Below are positions 7,914-15,244 of a stretch of DNA of 64,000 nucleotides, in pieces. The stretch is from JACVRW01 sp963827065 (lineage in GTDB: Bacteria; Actinomycetota; Thermoleophilia; Solirubrobacterales; Thermoleophilaceae), in assembly GCA_963827065.1 (NCBI GenBank), contig CAWGZM010000001.1, forward strand, positions 422,950-486,949. Direction: 5' to 3'. The notes under the pieces are model-generated. The model was not told the origin of the DNA and made no database searches. It was given only the letters and a program-made list of their open reading frames with translations. A program made the translations under genes and the position numbers. Positions within the stretch are counted from its first letter, which is position 1, and every line of letters starts with the position of its first letter.

Positions 7914-9593
7914 TCAGAAGAGTCCCACGGTCCGCCCCTCGGCGTCGATGTCGACGTTGAACGCGGCCGGCTGCTTGCCGAGGCCCGGCATCTGCTGGAT
8001 GTCGCCGCAGAGCGGCACGAGCCAGCCGGCGCCGGTGTAGGCGCGGATGTCGCGGACCGGGAGCTCGAAGTCCTCGGGGGCGTTCAGGAGCGCGGGGTCG
8101 GCCGACAGCGACAGGTGCGTCTTCGCCATGCAGATCGGCAGCTTGTCGAGCCCGTCCTCGTGGTACTGGCGCATCTTGCGCTGGGCGTCGAGGTAGAAGA
8201 CGACCTCCTTGGCGCCGTAGACCTTCTTGGCCACCTTCTCGATCTTCACGTGGATCGGATCGTCGTCGTCGTAGGTGAACGAGAACTCGTTGCTCTGCTC
8301 GGCGGCGTCCGCCACCGCCTCCGCGAGCGCTGCCGCGCCCTCGCCGCCGCGCGCGAAGCCGTCGTTGACCTCGGCGCCGTGCGCGCCGGCCTCGAGCGAG
8401 AGCCTGCGCACGAGCTCGACCTCCTCGTCGGTGTCGCCGGGGCGCCGGTTCACGGCGACGACGCAGGGAAGCCCGAACGTCTTCACGATCCCCAGGTGAC
8501 GGCGCAGGTTGGCGAAGCCGTCCTCGAGTGCCGACTTCGCCTTCGAGGAGTCGACGCGCGGGTCGTCCTCGACGCCGCCGTGGTGCTTGAGCGCGCGCAC
8601 GGTCGCCACCAGTACGACCGCGCTCGGCGTCAGGGCGCCCTTGCGGCAGACGATGTCGAAGAACTTCTCCATGCCCATGTCGGAGCCGAAGCCCGACTCG
8701 GTGATCACGTATTCGCCCAGCTTCTGGCCGATCAGGTCGGCCACGAGCGACGAGTTGCCGTGCGCGATGTTCGCGAACGGGCCTGCGTGCATCAGGCAGG
8801 GCTGCCCCTCGAGCGTCTGGATCAGATTCGGCTTCAGGGCGTCCTTCAACAGCACGGTCATGGCGCCCGCCGCACCCAGGTCCTCCGCGGTCACGGGCCT
8901 GCCGCCGTCGAACGAGTGCGCGACGGTGATCGCGCCGAGGCGCTTGCGCAGGTCCTGCAGGTCGCGCGCCACGGCGAGGATCGCCATCACCTCGGACGCT
9001 GCGGTGATGTCGAAGCCGGACTCGCGCGGGTAGCCGTTGGCGCGCCCGCCCTGGCCGAGCGTGATCGCCCGCAGGGCGCGGTCGTTCATGTCGAGCGCGC
9101 GCTTCCAGTCGACCCGCAGGGCGTCGATCTTGTGCGGGTTCCCGTGCAGGATCGACGCGTCGAGCAGCGCGGCGAGCAGATTGTTGGCGGCCCCGATCGC
9201 GTGGATGTCGCCGGTGAAGTGGAGGTTCAGGTCCTCCATCGGCACCACCTGGGTCATGCCGCCGCCGGCGGCGCCGCCCTTGATGCCGAAGACCGGGCCG
9301 AGCGACGGCTCGCGTAGGCACAGGAGCGGATCCTTGCCGATGTGGCCGAGCCCCTGGGTCAGGCCGACGGCCGTGGTCGTCTTGCCCTCGCCCGCCTTGG
9401 TCGGCGTGACCCCGGCGACGCATACGATCTTCCCGTCCGGCACGTCCTTCATCCGGTCGAGGACGCCGAGCGAGACCTTGGCCTTGTAGCGGCCGTAGGG
9501 CTCGAACTCGTCGGGCGTCAGGCCCGAGCGCTCGGCGATCGTCTCGATCGGCAGAAGCTCGGCTTCCTGCGCGATCTCCAGGCTGCTCTTCAT
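7914..9593 (-). CDS. fhs: Formate-tetrahydrofolate ligase
   Basis: A 559-residue protein of the usual length for this enzyme, with the ATP-binding loop VTPTKAGEGKTTTAVGL and the downstream family signatures REPSLGPVFGIKGGAAGGG and HFTGDIHAI. It interconverts formate + ATP + THF with 10-formyl-THF. ATG 9593 was chosen over an upstream in-frame start because the extra 18 residues are Arg/Pro-rich shadow. It lies between the sox-like subunits and the GntR gene; in an amine-demethylating operon it could take 10-formyl-THF (made from methylene-THF by FolD elsewhere) to formate with ATP recovery, or run forward for assimilation. Confidence 0.95.
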   Translation of the reverse strand: MKSSLEIAQEAELLPIETIAERSGLTPDEFEPYGRYKAKVSLGVLDRMKDVPDGKIVCVAGVTPTKAGEGKTTTAVGLTQGLGHIGKDPLLCLREPSLGPVFGIKGGAAGGGMTQVVPMEDLNLHFTGDIHAIGAANNLLAALLDASILHGNPHKIDALRVDWKRALDMNDRALRAITLGQGGRANGYPRESGFDITAASEVMAILAVARDLQDLRKRLGAITVAHSFDGGRPVTAEDLGAAGAMTVLLKDALKPNLIQTLEGQPCLMHAGPFANIAHGNSSLVADLIGQKLGEYVITESGFGSDMGMEKFFDIVCRKGALTPSAVVLVATVRALKHHGGVEDDPRVDSSKAKSALEDGFANLRRHLGIVKTFGLPCVVAVNRRPGDTDEEVELVRRLSLEAGAHGAEVNDGFARGGEGAAALAEAVADAAEQSNEFSFTYDDDDPIHVKIEKVAKKVYGAKEVVFYLDAQRKMRQYHEDGLDKLPICMAKTHLSLSADPALLNAPEDFELPVRDIRAYTGAGWLVPLCGDIQQMPGLGKQPAAFNVDIDAEGRTVGLF

Positions 9594-9619
9594 TGGCGGT
9601 CCTCTCTGCCTTGGGCGAG

Positions 9620-9640
9620 GGCGCGGGCTTGGCCCGCGCC
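9620..9640 (-). promoter_or_regulatory. Intercistronic hairpin between soxB-like and fhs genes
   Basis: A perfect 9-bp stem GGCGCGGGC / GCCCGCGCC with a 3-nt loop lies in the 67-nt gap. There is no U-run, so it is more likely an mRNA-stabilising or attenuating element than a full terminator. Next to it is a perfect 10-base palindrome AGCAATTGCT (9643-9652). Confidence 0.5.
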
Positions 9641-9660
9641 GGAGCAATTGCTGTCCATCA

Positions 9661-10878
9661 TCAGTGGCTCACCGCCGCTGCGGCCAGCTCGGAAACCAGC
9701 TTGTCCTCGTAGAAGCGCTCGAGCGCGAACGGCGCTATCAGCTCGGGCGTCTTGCCCGTCGCGGCGAGCTCGGCGAGCGTCTTGCCGACGATCGGCGCCG
9801 CCTTGAACCCGTATGTGCCCCAACCCGAGCTGACGTGGAAGCCCTCGACCTCGGTCTTGCCGAGGATCGGGCTGTAGTCCGGGCTCAGATCGCAGAGGCC
9901 CGCCCAGCTGCGCAGGATGCGCGCGCGCTCGAGCTGCGGGAACAGCTCGAGCGAGTGGCGGCAGACCTCCTGCATGAAGTTGAGCGTGCCCTGCATGCGG
10001 TAGGTCGTCCACGGCTCGATCTCGGCACCCATCAGGAACTCGCCGCGGTCCGTCTGCGAGATGTACACGTGCATCTGCGAGGAGACGATCACCACGTCGA
10101 GCAGCGGCTTCAACGGCTCCGTCACGCAGGCCTGCAGGATGTGCGTCGTGATCGGCATGCGCACGCCCGCCATGTCCGAGATCAGCGAGCTCCAGCCGGC
10201 GGTGCAGTTGAGCACGGTGCCGGCCTTGATGCGGCCGCGGTTGGTCACCACGCCGGACACACGCCCGTTCTCCCGCTCGATCCCGGTGACCTCGGTGTAG
10301 GGGTGGATCTCGGCGCCGCCGTGGTCGGCACCGCGGGCGAGACCCCAGACGACGGCGTCGTGGCGGATCACGCCGCCGGGCGGGTGGTAGAGCGCGCCCA
10401 TGATCGGGTGCACCGCGTCCGGGTTGTCCACCTGCATCGCCGGCGCGAGCTTCTTGATCTCGTCGGGATAGATCAGCCGCGAGTCGATTCCGTTCAGGCG
10501 GTTGACCTCGGCGCGGTTGGCCATGACGAACATCGCGCGGTCCGTGTGGGCGAGAGTGAGGTGGCCGTTCTGGGAGAACAGCAGGTTGAAGTTGAGCTCC
10601 TTCGAGAGGCCCTCGTAGAGCTTGACCGAGGCGTCGTAGAAGCGCGCGCCCTCCTCGGTCTTGTAGTTGGAGCGCAGGATCGTCGTGTTGCGCCCGGCCG
10701 CGCCCGAGCCGATGTAGCTCTTCTCGAGGATCGCGACGTTCTTGACGCCGTGGTCGCGCGCCAGGTAGTACGCGGCCGCGAGGCCGTGCGAGCCGCCGCC
10801 GATGATCACGACGTCATATGAGTCCTTCAGCTCCGGGCGCCGCCGCCACATGCGCCGCTTGCGGAAGATGTCAAGCAC
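9661..10878 (-). CDS. mgdA: Sarcosine oxidase / NMG dehydrogenase beta-type flavoprotein subunit (SoxB/MgdA-like)
   Basis: A 405-residue FAD protein with the SoxB-type N terminus (FRKRRMWRRRPELK before VVIIGGGSHGLAAAYYLA) and the C-terminal GLCDLSPDYSPILGKTEVEG segment typical of heterotetrameric sarcosine oxidase beta subunits. This subunit holds the substrate-oxidising FAD. The start is GTG 10878, overlapping the soxG-like stop by 8 nt; a longer upstream frame would be buried in soxG. The complex would oxidise the N-methyl group of N-methylglutamate (or sarcosine), passing the imine carbon to THF on the alpha subunit. Gene order D-A-G-B here differs from the common B-D-A-G. Confidence 0.88.
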   Translation of the reverse strand: MLDIFRKRRMWRRRPELKDSYDVVIIGGGSHGLAAAYYLARDHGVKNVAILEKSYIGSGAAGRNTTILRSNYKTEEGARFYDASVKLYEGLSKELNFNLLFSQNGHLTLAHTDRAMFVMANRAEVNRLNGIDSRLIYPDEIKKLAPAMQVDNPDAVHPIMGALYHPPGGVIRHDAVVWGLARGADHGGAEIHPYTEVTGIERENGRVSGVVTNRGRIKAGTVLNCTAGWSSLISDMAGVRMPITTHILQACVTEPLKPLLDVVIVSSQMHVYISQTDRGEFLMGAEIEPWTTYRMQGTLNFMQEVCRHSLELFPQLERARILRSWAGLCDLSPDYSPILGKTEVEGFHVSSGWGTYGFKAAPIVGKTLAELAATGKTPELIAPFALERFYEDKLVSELAAAAVSH

Positions 10879-11602
10879 CGGGCGCCATCTCTGCGACCGG
10901 CTCGTCGATCGGATCGAGGGCGTCGACCCCGACGGGGCCCCCGCCCAGGTTGCCCGCGGCATCGGCCACCACGGTCCACACGTACTGGCCGAGCGCGGCG
11001 CCGAAGAGCATCAGGAAGCGGTCCTCGCCCTCGCGCAGCACGGCGCCGGGCGTGCGCGCCACCGAGCCGGGCCTGAAGCCGTGCACGGGCAGCGCCTGCG
11101 GGCGCAGGTCGAGGGCCGTGAAGCGCGCAAATGTCTCGCGCGCCAGCGGGCCGGCGATCGTCAGCGCCGCGAAGACGGTCGTCACGTCGAGGACGGTCGC
11201 GTGGCCGGCCGCGCTCCCGGCGCCGTTCTCGAGCGAGGCGAGCAGCTCCGCGGCCTCGCCGGGCTCACACAGGACGATCGCGCGCTCACGCGTGTAGGGG
11301 CACCACCAGGCGCTGAGCGAGCGCGTCGCCCGTCCGAGCTCGAGCGGGCGCGCTCCGGCGCCGGCGACGATCGCCGCGAGATCGCCGGGGTCCGCCTGGA
11401 TCTCGATCTTGCCGAGGTGCGAGAGGTCCGCGAAGCCGACGCTCGCGGCGCAGCGCCCGCCCTCCGCCTCGGGGCCGTCGAAGCTGGCCGCCACGCGCCA
11501 TCCGTCGCGCTCCTCGAGCCGGGCGCCCGCGTCGAGCGCCTGGCGCTCCATCGGGCTGCGCGCCGGGGCGTTCCGCCCGGGTGAGAGGAACTCCAGGCTC
11601 AT
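10871..11602 (-). CDS. mgdD: Sarcosine oxidase gamma-type subunit (SoxG/MgdD-like)
   Basis: A 243-residue protein related to the GcvT/folate-binding fold, as in sarcosine oxidase gamma subunits. Visible features are the early FADLSHLGKIEI segment and the C-terminal FGAALGQYVWTVVADAA region. The gamma subunit has no known separate catalysis and packs on the alpha subunit. The start is ATG 11602, ATGA-coupled to the soxA-like stop. Divergent sequence is normal for this subunit, so the call leans on its place between soxA-like and soxB-like genes and on length. Confidence 0.78.
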   Translation of the reverse strand: MSLEFLSPGRNAPARSPMERQALDAGARLEERDGWRVAASFDGPEAEGGRCAASVGFADLSHLGKIEIQADPGDLAAIVAGAGARPLELGRATRSLSAWWCPYTRERAIVLCEPGEAAELLASLENGAGSAAGHATVLDVTTVFAALTIAGPLARETFARFTALDLRPQALPVHGFRPGSVARTPGAVLREGEDRFLMLFGAALGQYVWTVVADAAGNLGGGPVGVDALDPIDEPVAEMAPGA

Positions 11603-14466
11603 GAGCGCAGCACCTCGCCATCCGGGTCGTAGAAGGGCTTCGTCACGACCTCGGCCGCCAGCGTCGTGCCGTTGTCGGAGATCGTCACGCCGGCGCCGTC
11701 CTTCGCGAGCGCCGCCGGCACCCAGGCCAGCCCGATCACCTTGCCGAGCTGGGGCGAGTAGCGGGCGCTCGTGACCTGGCCCATCGGGCTGTCGCCGTCG
11801 GGCATGATCGCGGCCCCCTCGGTGGGCACGTGACCGTTCTCGAGCGTGATGCCGACGAGCGCCGTCTCGAGCGGCTCGTCCGCGTAGCGCTCCAGCGCCC
11901 ACTTGCCGATGAAGTCCTGCTCCTTGTCGAGCTTGACGATCCAGGGCATCGCGGCGCCGAACGGGTTCGACTCGGAATCGGTGTCCTGGCCGACGAGGAT
12001 GTGCATCTTCTGGAGGCGCAGGAGCCGCTGCGGCTCGAGGCCGAACGGCTTGAGGCCGTACTGCCGGCCTGCATCCAGCAGCGCGTCCCAGAGATGCTCG
12101 CCCTGCGCGGACGGGAAGTGGATCTCGTAGCCGACCTCGCCGACGAACCCGATCCGCAGGATCAGGCAGGGCACGCCGGCCACCTCGGCGCGCTTCCCGT
12201 CGAGATAGGTGAACGCCTCGCTCGAGCAGTCGAGCTCAGTGACCGCCGCCATGATCTCTCGCGAGCGCGGGCCGGCGAGGTTGACCGCGCCGAGGCCCTG
12301 GGTCACGTCGGTCAGATGGACGTCGAGGCGCCAGTCGGCGAGCCACCAGGAGAACCAGTCGTAGACGGCGCCCGCGCCGCTCGACGTGGTGGTGACGTAG
12401 AAGGAGTCTTCGTCGAGCCGGCAGATCGTGCCGTCGTCCATGATCCGGCCGGCATCGCTCGCCATCACGCCGTAGCGGATCCGGCCCGGCTTCAGGTTCG
12501 AGAAGCGGTTCGGGTAGAGGCGGTCGAGGAAGTCGCCCGCGTCGGGGCCGCCGACGATCAGCTTGCCGAGCGTCGAGACGTCGATCAGGCCTGCCGCGTC
12601 GTGCACGGCGAGCGCCTCGGCGCGCGGGTTGCCGTAGTCGTAGGCGCGCCGCCAATCGCCCGCCCACATGATGTTGCCGCCGAGCTCGCGGTGGCGCGCG
12701 TGGATCGCGGAGCGCTTGGCCGGCTCGAAGGGGCGCCCGGCGAGCGCGCCCATCGGCACCGAGACCCAGGGCGGCCGCGCGGTCGTCGTACCGATCTCCT
12801 CGAGGCTCTGGCCGGTCTCCTCCGCCATCAGCCTGACCGCGGGGAGCTGGCACATGCGGCCCTGGCAGGGGCCCATCGTCGTCGTCGTGTAGCGCTTGGA
12901 GAGCTCGATCGAGTCGTAGCCCTCCTCGATGCTCAGCTTGATGTCCTTGGCGGTCACGTCCTCGCAGAGACACGCGAAGCACTTGCCCTTCCGCCCGCTC
13001 GTCACGGGCGGGGGCACGGCGGTCGCCTGCGGCTCGGCGGTCAGGCCTTTGAGCGCGTCGCGGTCGTCCGCCTCGCGGCTGCGCGAGTCCGCGTCGCCGA
13101 GCCCGAGCGAGTGCGCGGCCTCGGCGCCCGCGATCGCGCCCGACAGCTCGGCCGCCTCGAGCGCGCCGCTCCCGGCGACCTCGCCGGCCGCGAGGAGGCG
13201 GTCGGGAAGCTCGCTGAGCGCGAAATGGCCGCGCCCGCTGTCGTATGCGGTGCGCCCGCCCGCCTGTGTGATCAGCGAGGTGGCGGGAGAGGTGCCGCCG
13301 GAGACGACGAGCAGGTCGCAGCCGACCGTGCGGCCGTCGCCGTCCTCGGCGCCAGGTGCTCCGAGCACGACGCCCTCGAGCTGGTTGCGCCCGCGCGCCT
13401 CGAGCACGGTGGCGCCGCTCTTGAGCTCGACGCCCTTTCCTTCGAGCAGCCCGGCGCGCTCACCAGAACCCTCGGGGCGCAGGTCGGCGACGCACGCCAC
13501 CTCGACCCCCGCATCGAGCAACGCCAGGGCCGCGTCGATGCCGCGGTCGTCGACGGTCGCGACGACCGCGCGCGACCCCGGACGCAGCGCGTACAGGCTG
13601 ATCAGCCGGCGCGCGCCGCCGGAGAGCATCACGCCAGGGAGGTCGTTGCCGGGGAACACCAGCGGCTGCTCGATCGCCCCGGTGGCATAGACCTGGGAGC
13701 GCGAGCGGACCTGGTGGAGCGTGTCGCCCTGCCACACGGGGACGAGCCCGTCGAAGGCGCCCAGCGCAGGCGCGTTCGTGATCAGCTCGACGCCCGCTGC
13801 GCGCGCCTTCGCGGCCAGCTCGCGCGCATGCTGCTCGCCGCCCTCGGCGAGCAGCCGGCCGCCCGGTTCGGGACCCTCGTCGGCGAGCACGACGTCGGCG
13901 CCGAGCTCGGCGGCGGCGATCGCAGCGGCCAACCCGGCGGCCCCGCCTCCCACCACGAGCACGTCGGCATGGCGGCGCCGGTACTCGGTGCGCCACTCCC
14001 GCTCCGGCTGCGACTTACGCAGCCTGCCGAGCCCCGCGGCGGCGCGCAGCACCTTCTCGTACAGCGGCCAGAGGCGGCGCGGCCGGATGAAGGTCTTGTA
14101 ATAGAAGCCGGGCGGCGTGAAGGGGCCGCCGACGATGTCCGTGGCGCGCATCGCGTCGAACTCGAGCGACGGCGACGCGTTCATGTGCACAACCTGCATG
14201 CCCTCGCGTACCGGCTCGGTGCAAGCGCGCACGCCGGGCGCATCGCCCACCTGGACCAGGCAGTTGGGACACTGGCCGGCGCAGCACATCAGCCCGCGGC
14301 GGCGGTGGTACTTGAAGCTGCGCGAGAACGTGCGGCGGCCGGCCGCGAACAGGGCCGAGCCGATCGTGTCGCCCTCGTAGGCGCTGTACTCCCTGCCATC
14401 GAAGCTGAAGCGGAGCTCGCGGCCGCGGTCGATGCGCTCGCCGCCCTGCTCGGGGAGCCGGCTCAT
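11599..14466 (-). CDS. mgdC: Sarcosine oxidase / NMG dehydrogenase alpha-type subunit (SoxA/MgdC-like) with two Fe-S motifs
   Basis: A 955-residue multidomain protein: N-terminal ferredoxin-like domain (~15-105), FAD/NAD Rossmann domain (VLVVGGGAAGLAAAIAAAELG, ~169-189), a BFD-like domain (~495-545), and a C-terminal aminomethyltransferase (GcvT-type, ~590-955) expected to bind THF and make methylene-THF. Cysteines C61-x4-C66-x2-C69-x12-C82 form a plant-type 2Fe-2S pattern, and C499-x-C501-x32-C534-x4-C539 a BFD-type pattern. To my knowledge classical tetrameric sarcosine oxidases lack both sets, so this enzyme may pass electrons to a carrier instead of O2. Start ATG 14466 is ATGA-coupled to soxD. 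Confidence 0.9.
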   Translation of the reverse strand: MSRLPEQGGERIDRGRELRFSFDGREYSAYEGDTIGSALFAAGRRTFSRSFKYHRRRGLMCCAGQCPNCLVQVGDAPGVRACTEPVREGMQVVHMNASPSLEFDAMRATDIVGGPFTPPGFYYKTFIRPRRLWPLYEKVLRAAAGLGRLRKSQPEREWRTEYRRRHADVLVVGGGAAGLAAAIAAAELGADVVLADEGPEPGGRLLAEGGEQHARELAAKARAAGVELITNAPALGAFDGLVPVWQGDTLHQVRSRSQVYATGAIEQPLVFPGNDLPGVMLSGGARRLISLYALRPGSRAVVATVDDRGIDAALALLDAGVEVACVADLRPEGSGERAGLLEGKGVELKSGATVLEARGRNQLEGVVLGAPGAEDGDGRTVGCDLLVVSGGTSPATSLITQAGGRTAYDSGRGHFALSELPDRLLAAGEVAGSGALEAAELSGAIAGAEAAHSLGLGDADSRSREADDRDALKGLTAEPQATAVPPPVTSGRKGKCFACLCEDVTAKDIKLSIEEGYDSIELSKRYTTTTMGPCQGRMCQLPAVRLMAEETGQSLEEIGTTTARPPWVSVPMGALAGRPFEPAKRSAIHARHRELGGNIMWAGDWRRAYDYGNPRAEALAVHDAAGLIDVSTLGKLIVGGPDAGDFLDRLYPNRFSNLKPGRIRYGVMASDAGRIMDDGTICRLDEDSFYVTTTSSGAGAVYDWFSWWLADWRLDVHLTDVTQGLGAVNLAGPRSREIMAAVTELDCSSEAFTYLDGKRAEVAGVPCLILRIGFVGEVGYEIHFPSAQGEHLWDALLDAGRQYGLKPFGLEPQRLLRLQKMHILVGQDTDSESNPFGAAMPWIVKLDKEQDFIGKWALERYADEPLETALVGITLENGHVPTEGAAIMPDGDSPMGQVTSARYSPQLGKVIGLAWVPAALAKDGAGVTISDNGTTLAAEVVTKPFYDPDGEVLRS

Positions 14467-14792
14467 ACGGCCCCTCCCGCGCCATCGGCGCCGGCTCCCG
14501 TCCCGGCGGCGCCGGTCGCGGCGCCGCCGGCACCCTCGGCGGCGCCTGGCAGCTCGGTCCACATGACCTCGTTCGTGCGTGTGTCGCGCTCCGCGATGAA
14601 CCAGGCCCCGCAGCCGGAGCGGTGGTTCCACCACTCGCGCTGGAGCCCCGCCACGTTGGTCCGGAAGTAGTTGTACTCGCCGAGCTCGCGCAGGGAGGGG
14701 GACGCCTTCGGCCGCGGGTTCAGCTCACCGCCGAAGCCGAAGTCCGTGACCTCGCGGGGGCCGCAATTTGGACAGGTGAGGACGTAGGACAT
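14463..14792 (-). CDS. mgdB: Sarcosine oxidase delta-type zinc subunit (SoxD/MgdB-like)
   Basis: A 109-residue protein whose first ~80 residues match SoxD: it opens with CPNCGPRE, has FGFGGELNPRPK and YNYFRTNVAGLQREWWNH, then GCGAWF. In the family CxxC plus a later His and Cys bind zinc. The C-terminal ~28 residues are almost only Ala, Gly, Thr and Asp, an unusual tail for SoxD and probably disordered. It is the first gene of the operon; the promoter-like elements at 14820-14848 lie directly upstream. Confidence 0.88.
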   Translation of the reverse strand: MSYVLTCPNCGPREVTDFGFGGELNPRPKASPSLRELGEYNYFRTNVAGLQREWWNHRSGCGAWFIAERDTRTNEVMWTELPGAAEGAGGAATGAAGTGAGADGAGGAV

Positions 14793-14796
14793 GCTG

Positions 14797-14816
14797 ACGC
14801 GCTCCGGGGGAGCGCG
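14797..14816 (-). promoter_or_regulatory. Leader hairpin covering the soxD ribosome-binding site
   Basis: On the minus strand CGCGCTCC and GGAGCGCG pair with a short C loop. The GGAG that lies 9 nt before ATG 14792 is inside the 3' arm, so the ribosome-binding site would be partly hidden in the folded leader. The fold is visible in sequence; a regulatory role is inference. Confidence 0.45.
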
Positions 14817-14819
14817 GGC

Positions 14820-14848
14820 ATCTTAAACAAATTGGTCCAAAGGTTCAA
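14820..14848 (-). promoter_or_regulatory. Putative promoter and operator for the methylated-amine operon
   Basis: Minus-strand -35 TTGAAC (14843-14848), 17-nt spacer, -10 TAAGAT (14820-14825); each hexamer matches consensus at 4 of 6. The spacer contains TTGGACCAA, a dyad, and ACCAATTTGTTTAAG (14822-14836), which resembles the motif before gmaS. Transcription would begin near 14812, ~20 nt before soxD. The -35 overlaps the end of the CDGSH gene, so that gene is probably not the operon's first member. Confidence 0.5.
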
Positions 14849-15090
14849 CCGGGCGACGAGTCGCCGGGCGCCTCGCTCTCGGCGACTGCACGCTCGGCGG
14901 CCTGGAAGCCGATCCGCGAGTGGGTCCCGTCGCAGAACGGCTTCGTGGTGGATCCGCCGCAGCGGCAGAGAGCAACCGCCTCGCCTTTGTCCGCGAGGTC
15001 GTACTCGTTGCCGTCCACGTCGACGATCCGGACCGGCCCGGTGACCTTGTAGGGCCCGTTCTGGCGCACCTTGATCACGACCTCGTCCAT
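14845..15090 (-). CDS. CDGSH iron-sulfur domain protein
   Basis: An 81-residue soluble protein with the full CDGSH signature CRCGGSTTKPFCDGTH (3 Cys and 1 His) that binds a labile 2Fe-2S cluster. No membrane anchor is present, unlike mitoNEET. The last ~15 residues are acidic. GGAGG lies just before ATG 15090. It overlaps the small gene upstream (15075-15233) by 16 nt, suggesting translational coupling. It lies just upstream of the operon that needs Fe-S clusters; a link is possible but unproven. Confidence 0.9.
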   Translation of the reverse strand: MDEVVIKVRQNGPYKVTGPVRIVDVDGNEYDLADKGEAVALCRCGGSTTKPFCDGTHSRIGFQAAERAVAESEAPGDSSPG

Positions 15091-15233
15091 CGCACCTCCT
15101 CACTCCGCACAAGCTCCGCGTCCATGTTCCTCCGCATCATCTCGAAGGCCGAATCGGCGAGCGGCTTGTGGATGTGAGCCACCGCGTCGGTCGGGACCGT
15201 CACCGGGATGTGGCGGACGTACATGGCCGTCAT
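15075..15233 (-). CDS. Small conserved-looking protein upstream of CDGSH gene
   Basis: A ~52-residue frame from ATG 15233 (or ATG 15224) to TGA 15075-15077, overlapping the CDGSH start by 16 nt. Almost every codon ends in G or C and the protein (VPTDAVAHIHKPLADSAFEM in its middle) does not look like a shadow frame. I recognise no family. It is too short for many gene finders. The start lies only 11 nt from the divergent gene at 15245, so the promoter must overlap coding sequence. Confidence 0.5.
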   Translation of the reverse strand: MTAMYVRHIPVTVPTDAVAHIHKPLADSAFEMMRRNMDAELVRSEEVRWTRS

Positions 15234-15244
15234 TGTTCCCGGCG

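Noticed and set aside
11830..14670. 946-residue plus-strand open frame
   Set aside because: Antisense shadow of the soxA-like gene: long only because of high GC; composition is Arg/Ala/Val-rich with no domain, while the minus strand has a full multidomain protein.
672..14792. Reading the cluster as ordinary sarcosine/glycine-betaine breakdown
   Set aside because: The sox-like subunits alone would allow it, but the adjacent GmaS-like ligase and complete split-synthase trio are not needed for sarcosine and point to the N-methylglutamate route. It stays as the main alternative.
14793..14844. Glycine or other riboswitch before the sox-like genes
   Set aside because: The predicted leader is about 20 nt, far too short for an aptamer, and shows only one simple hairpin.
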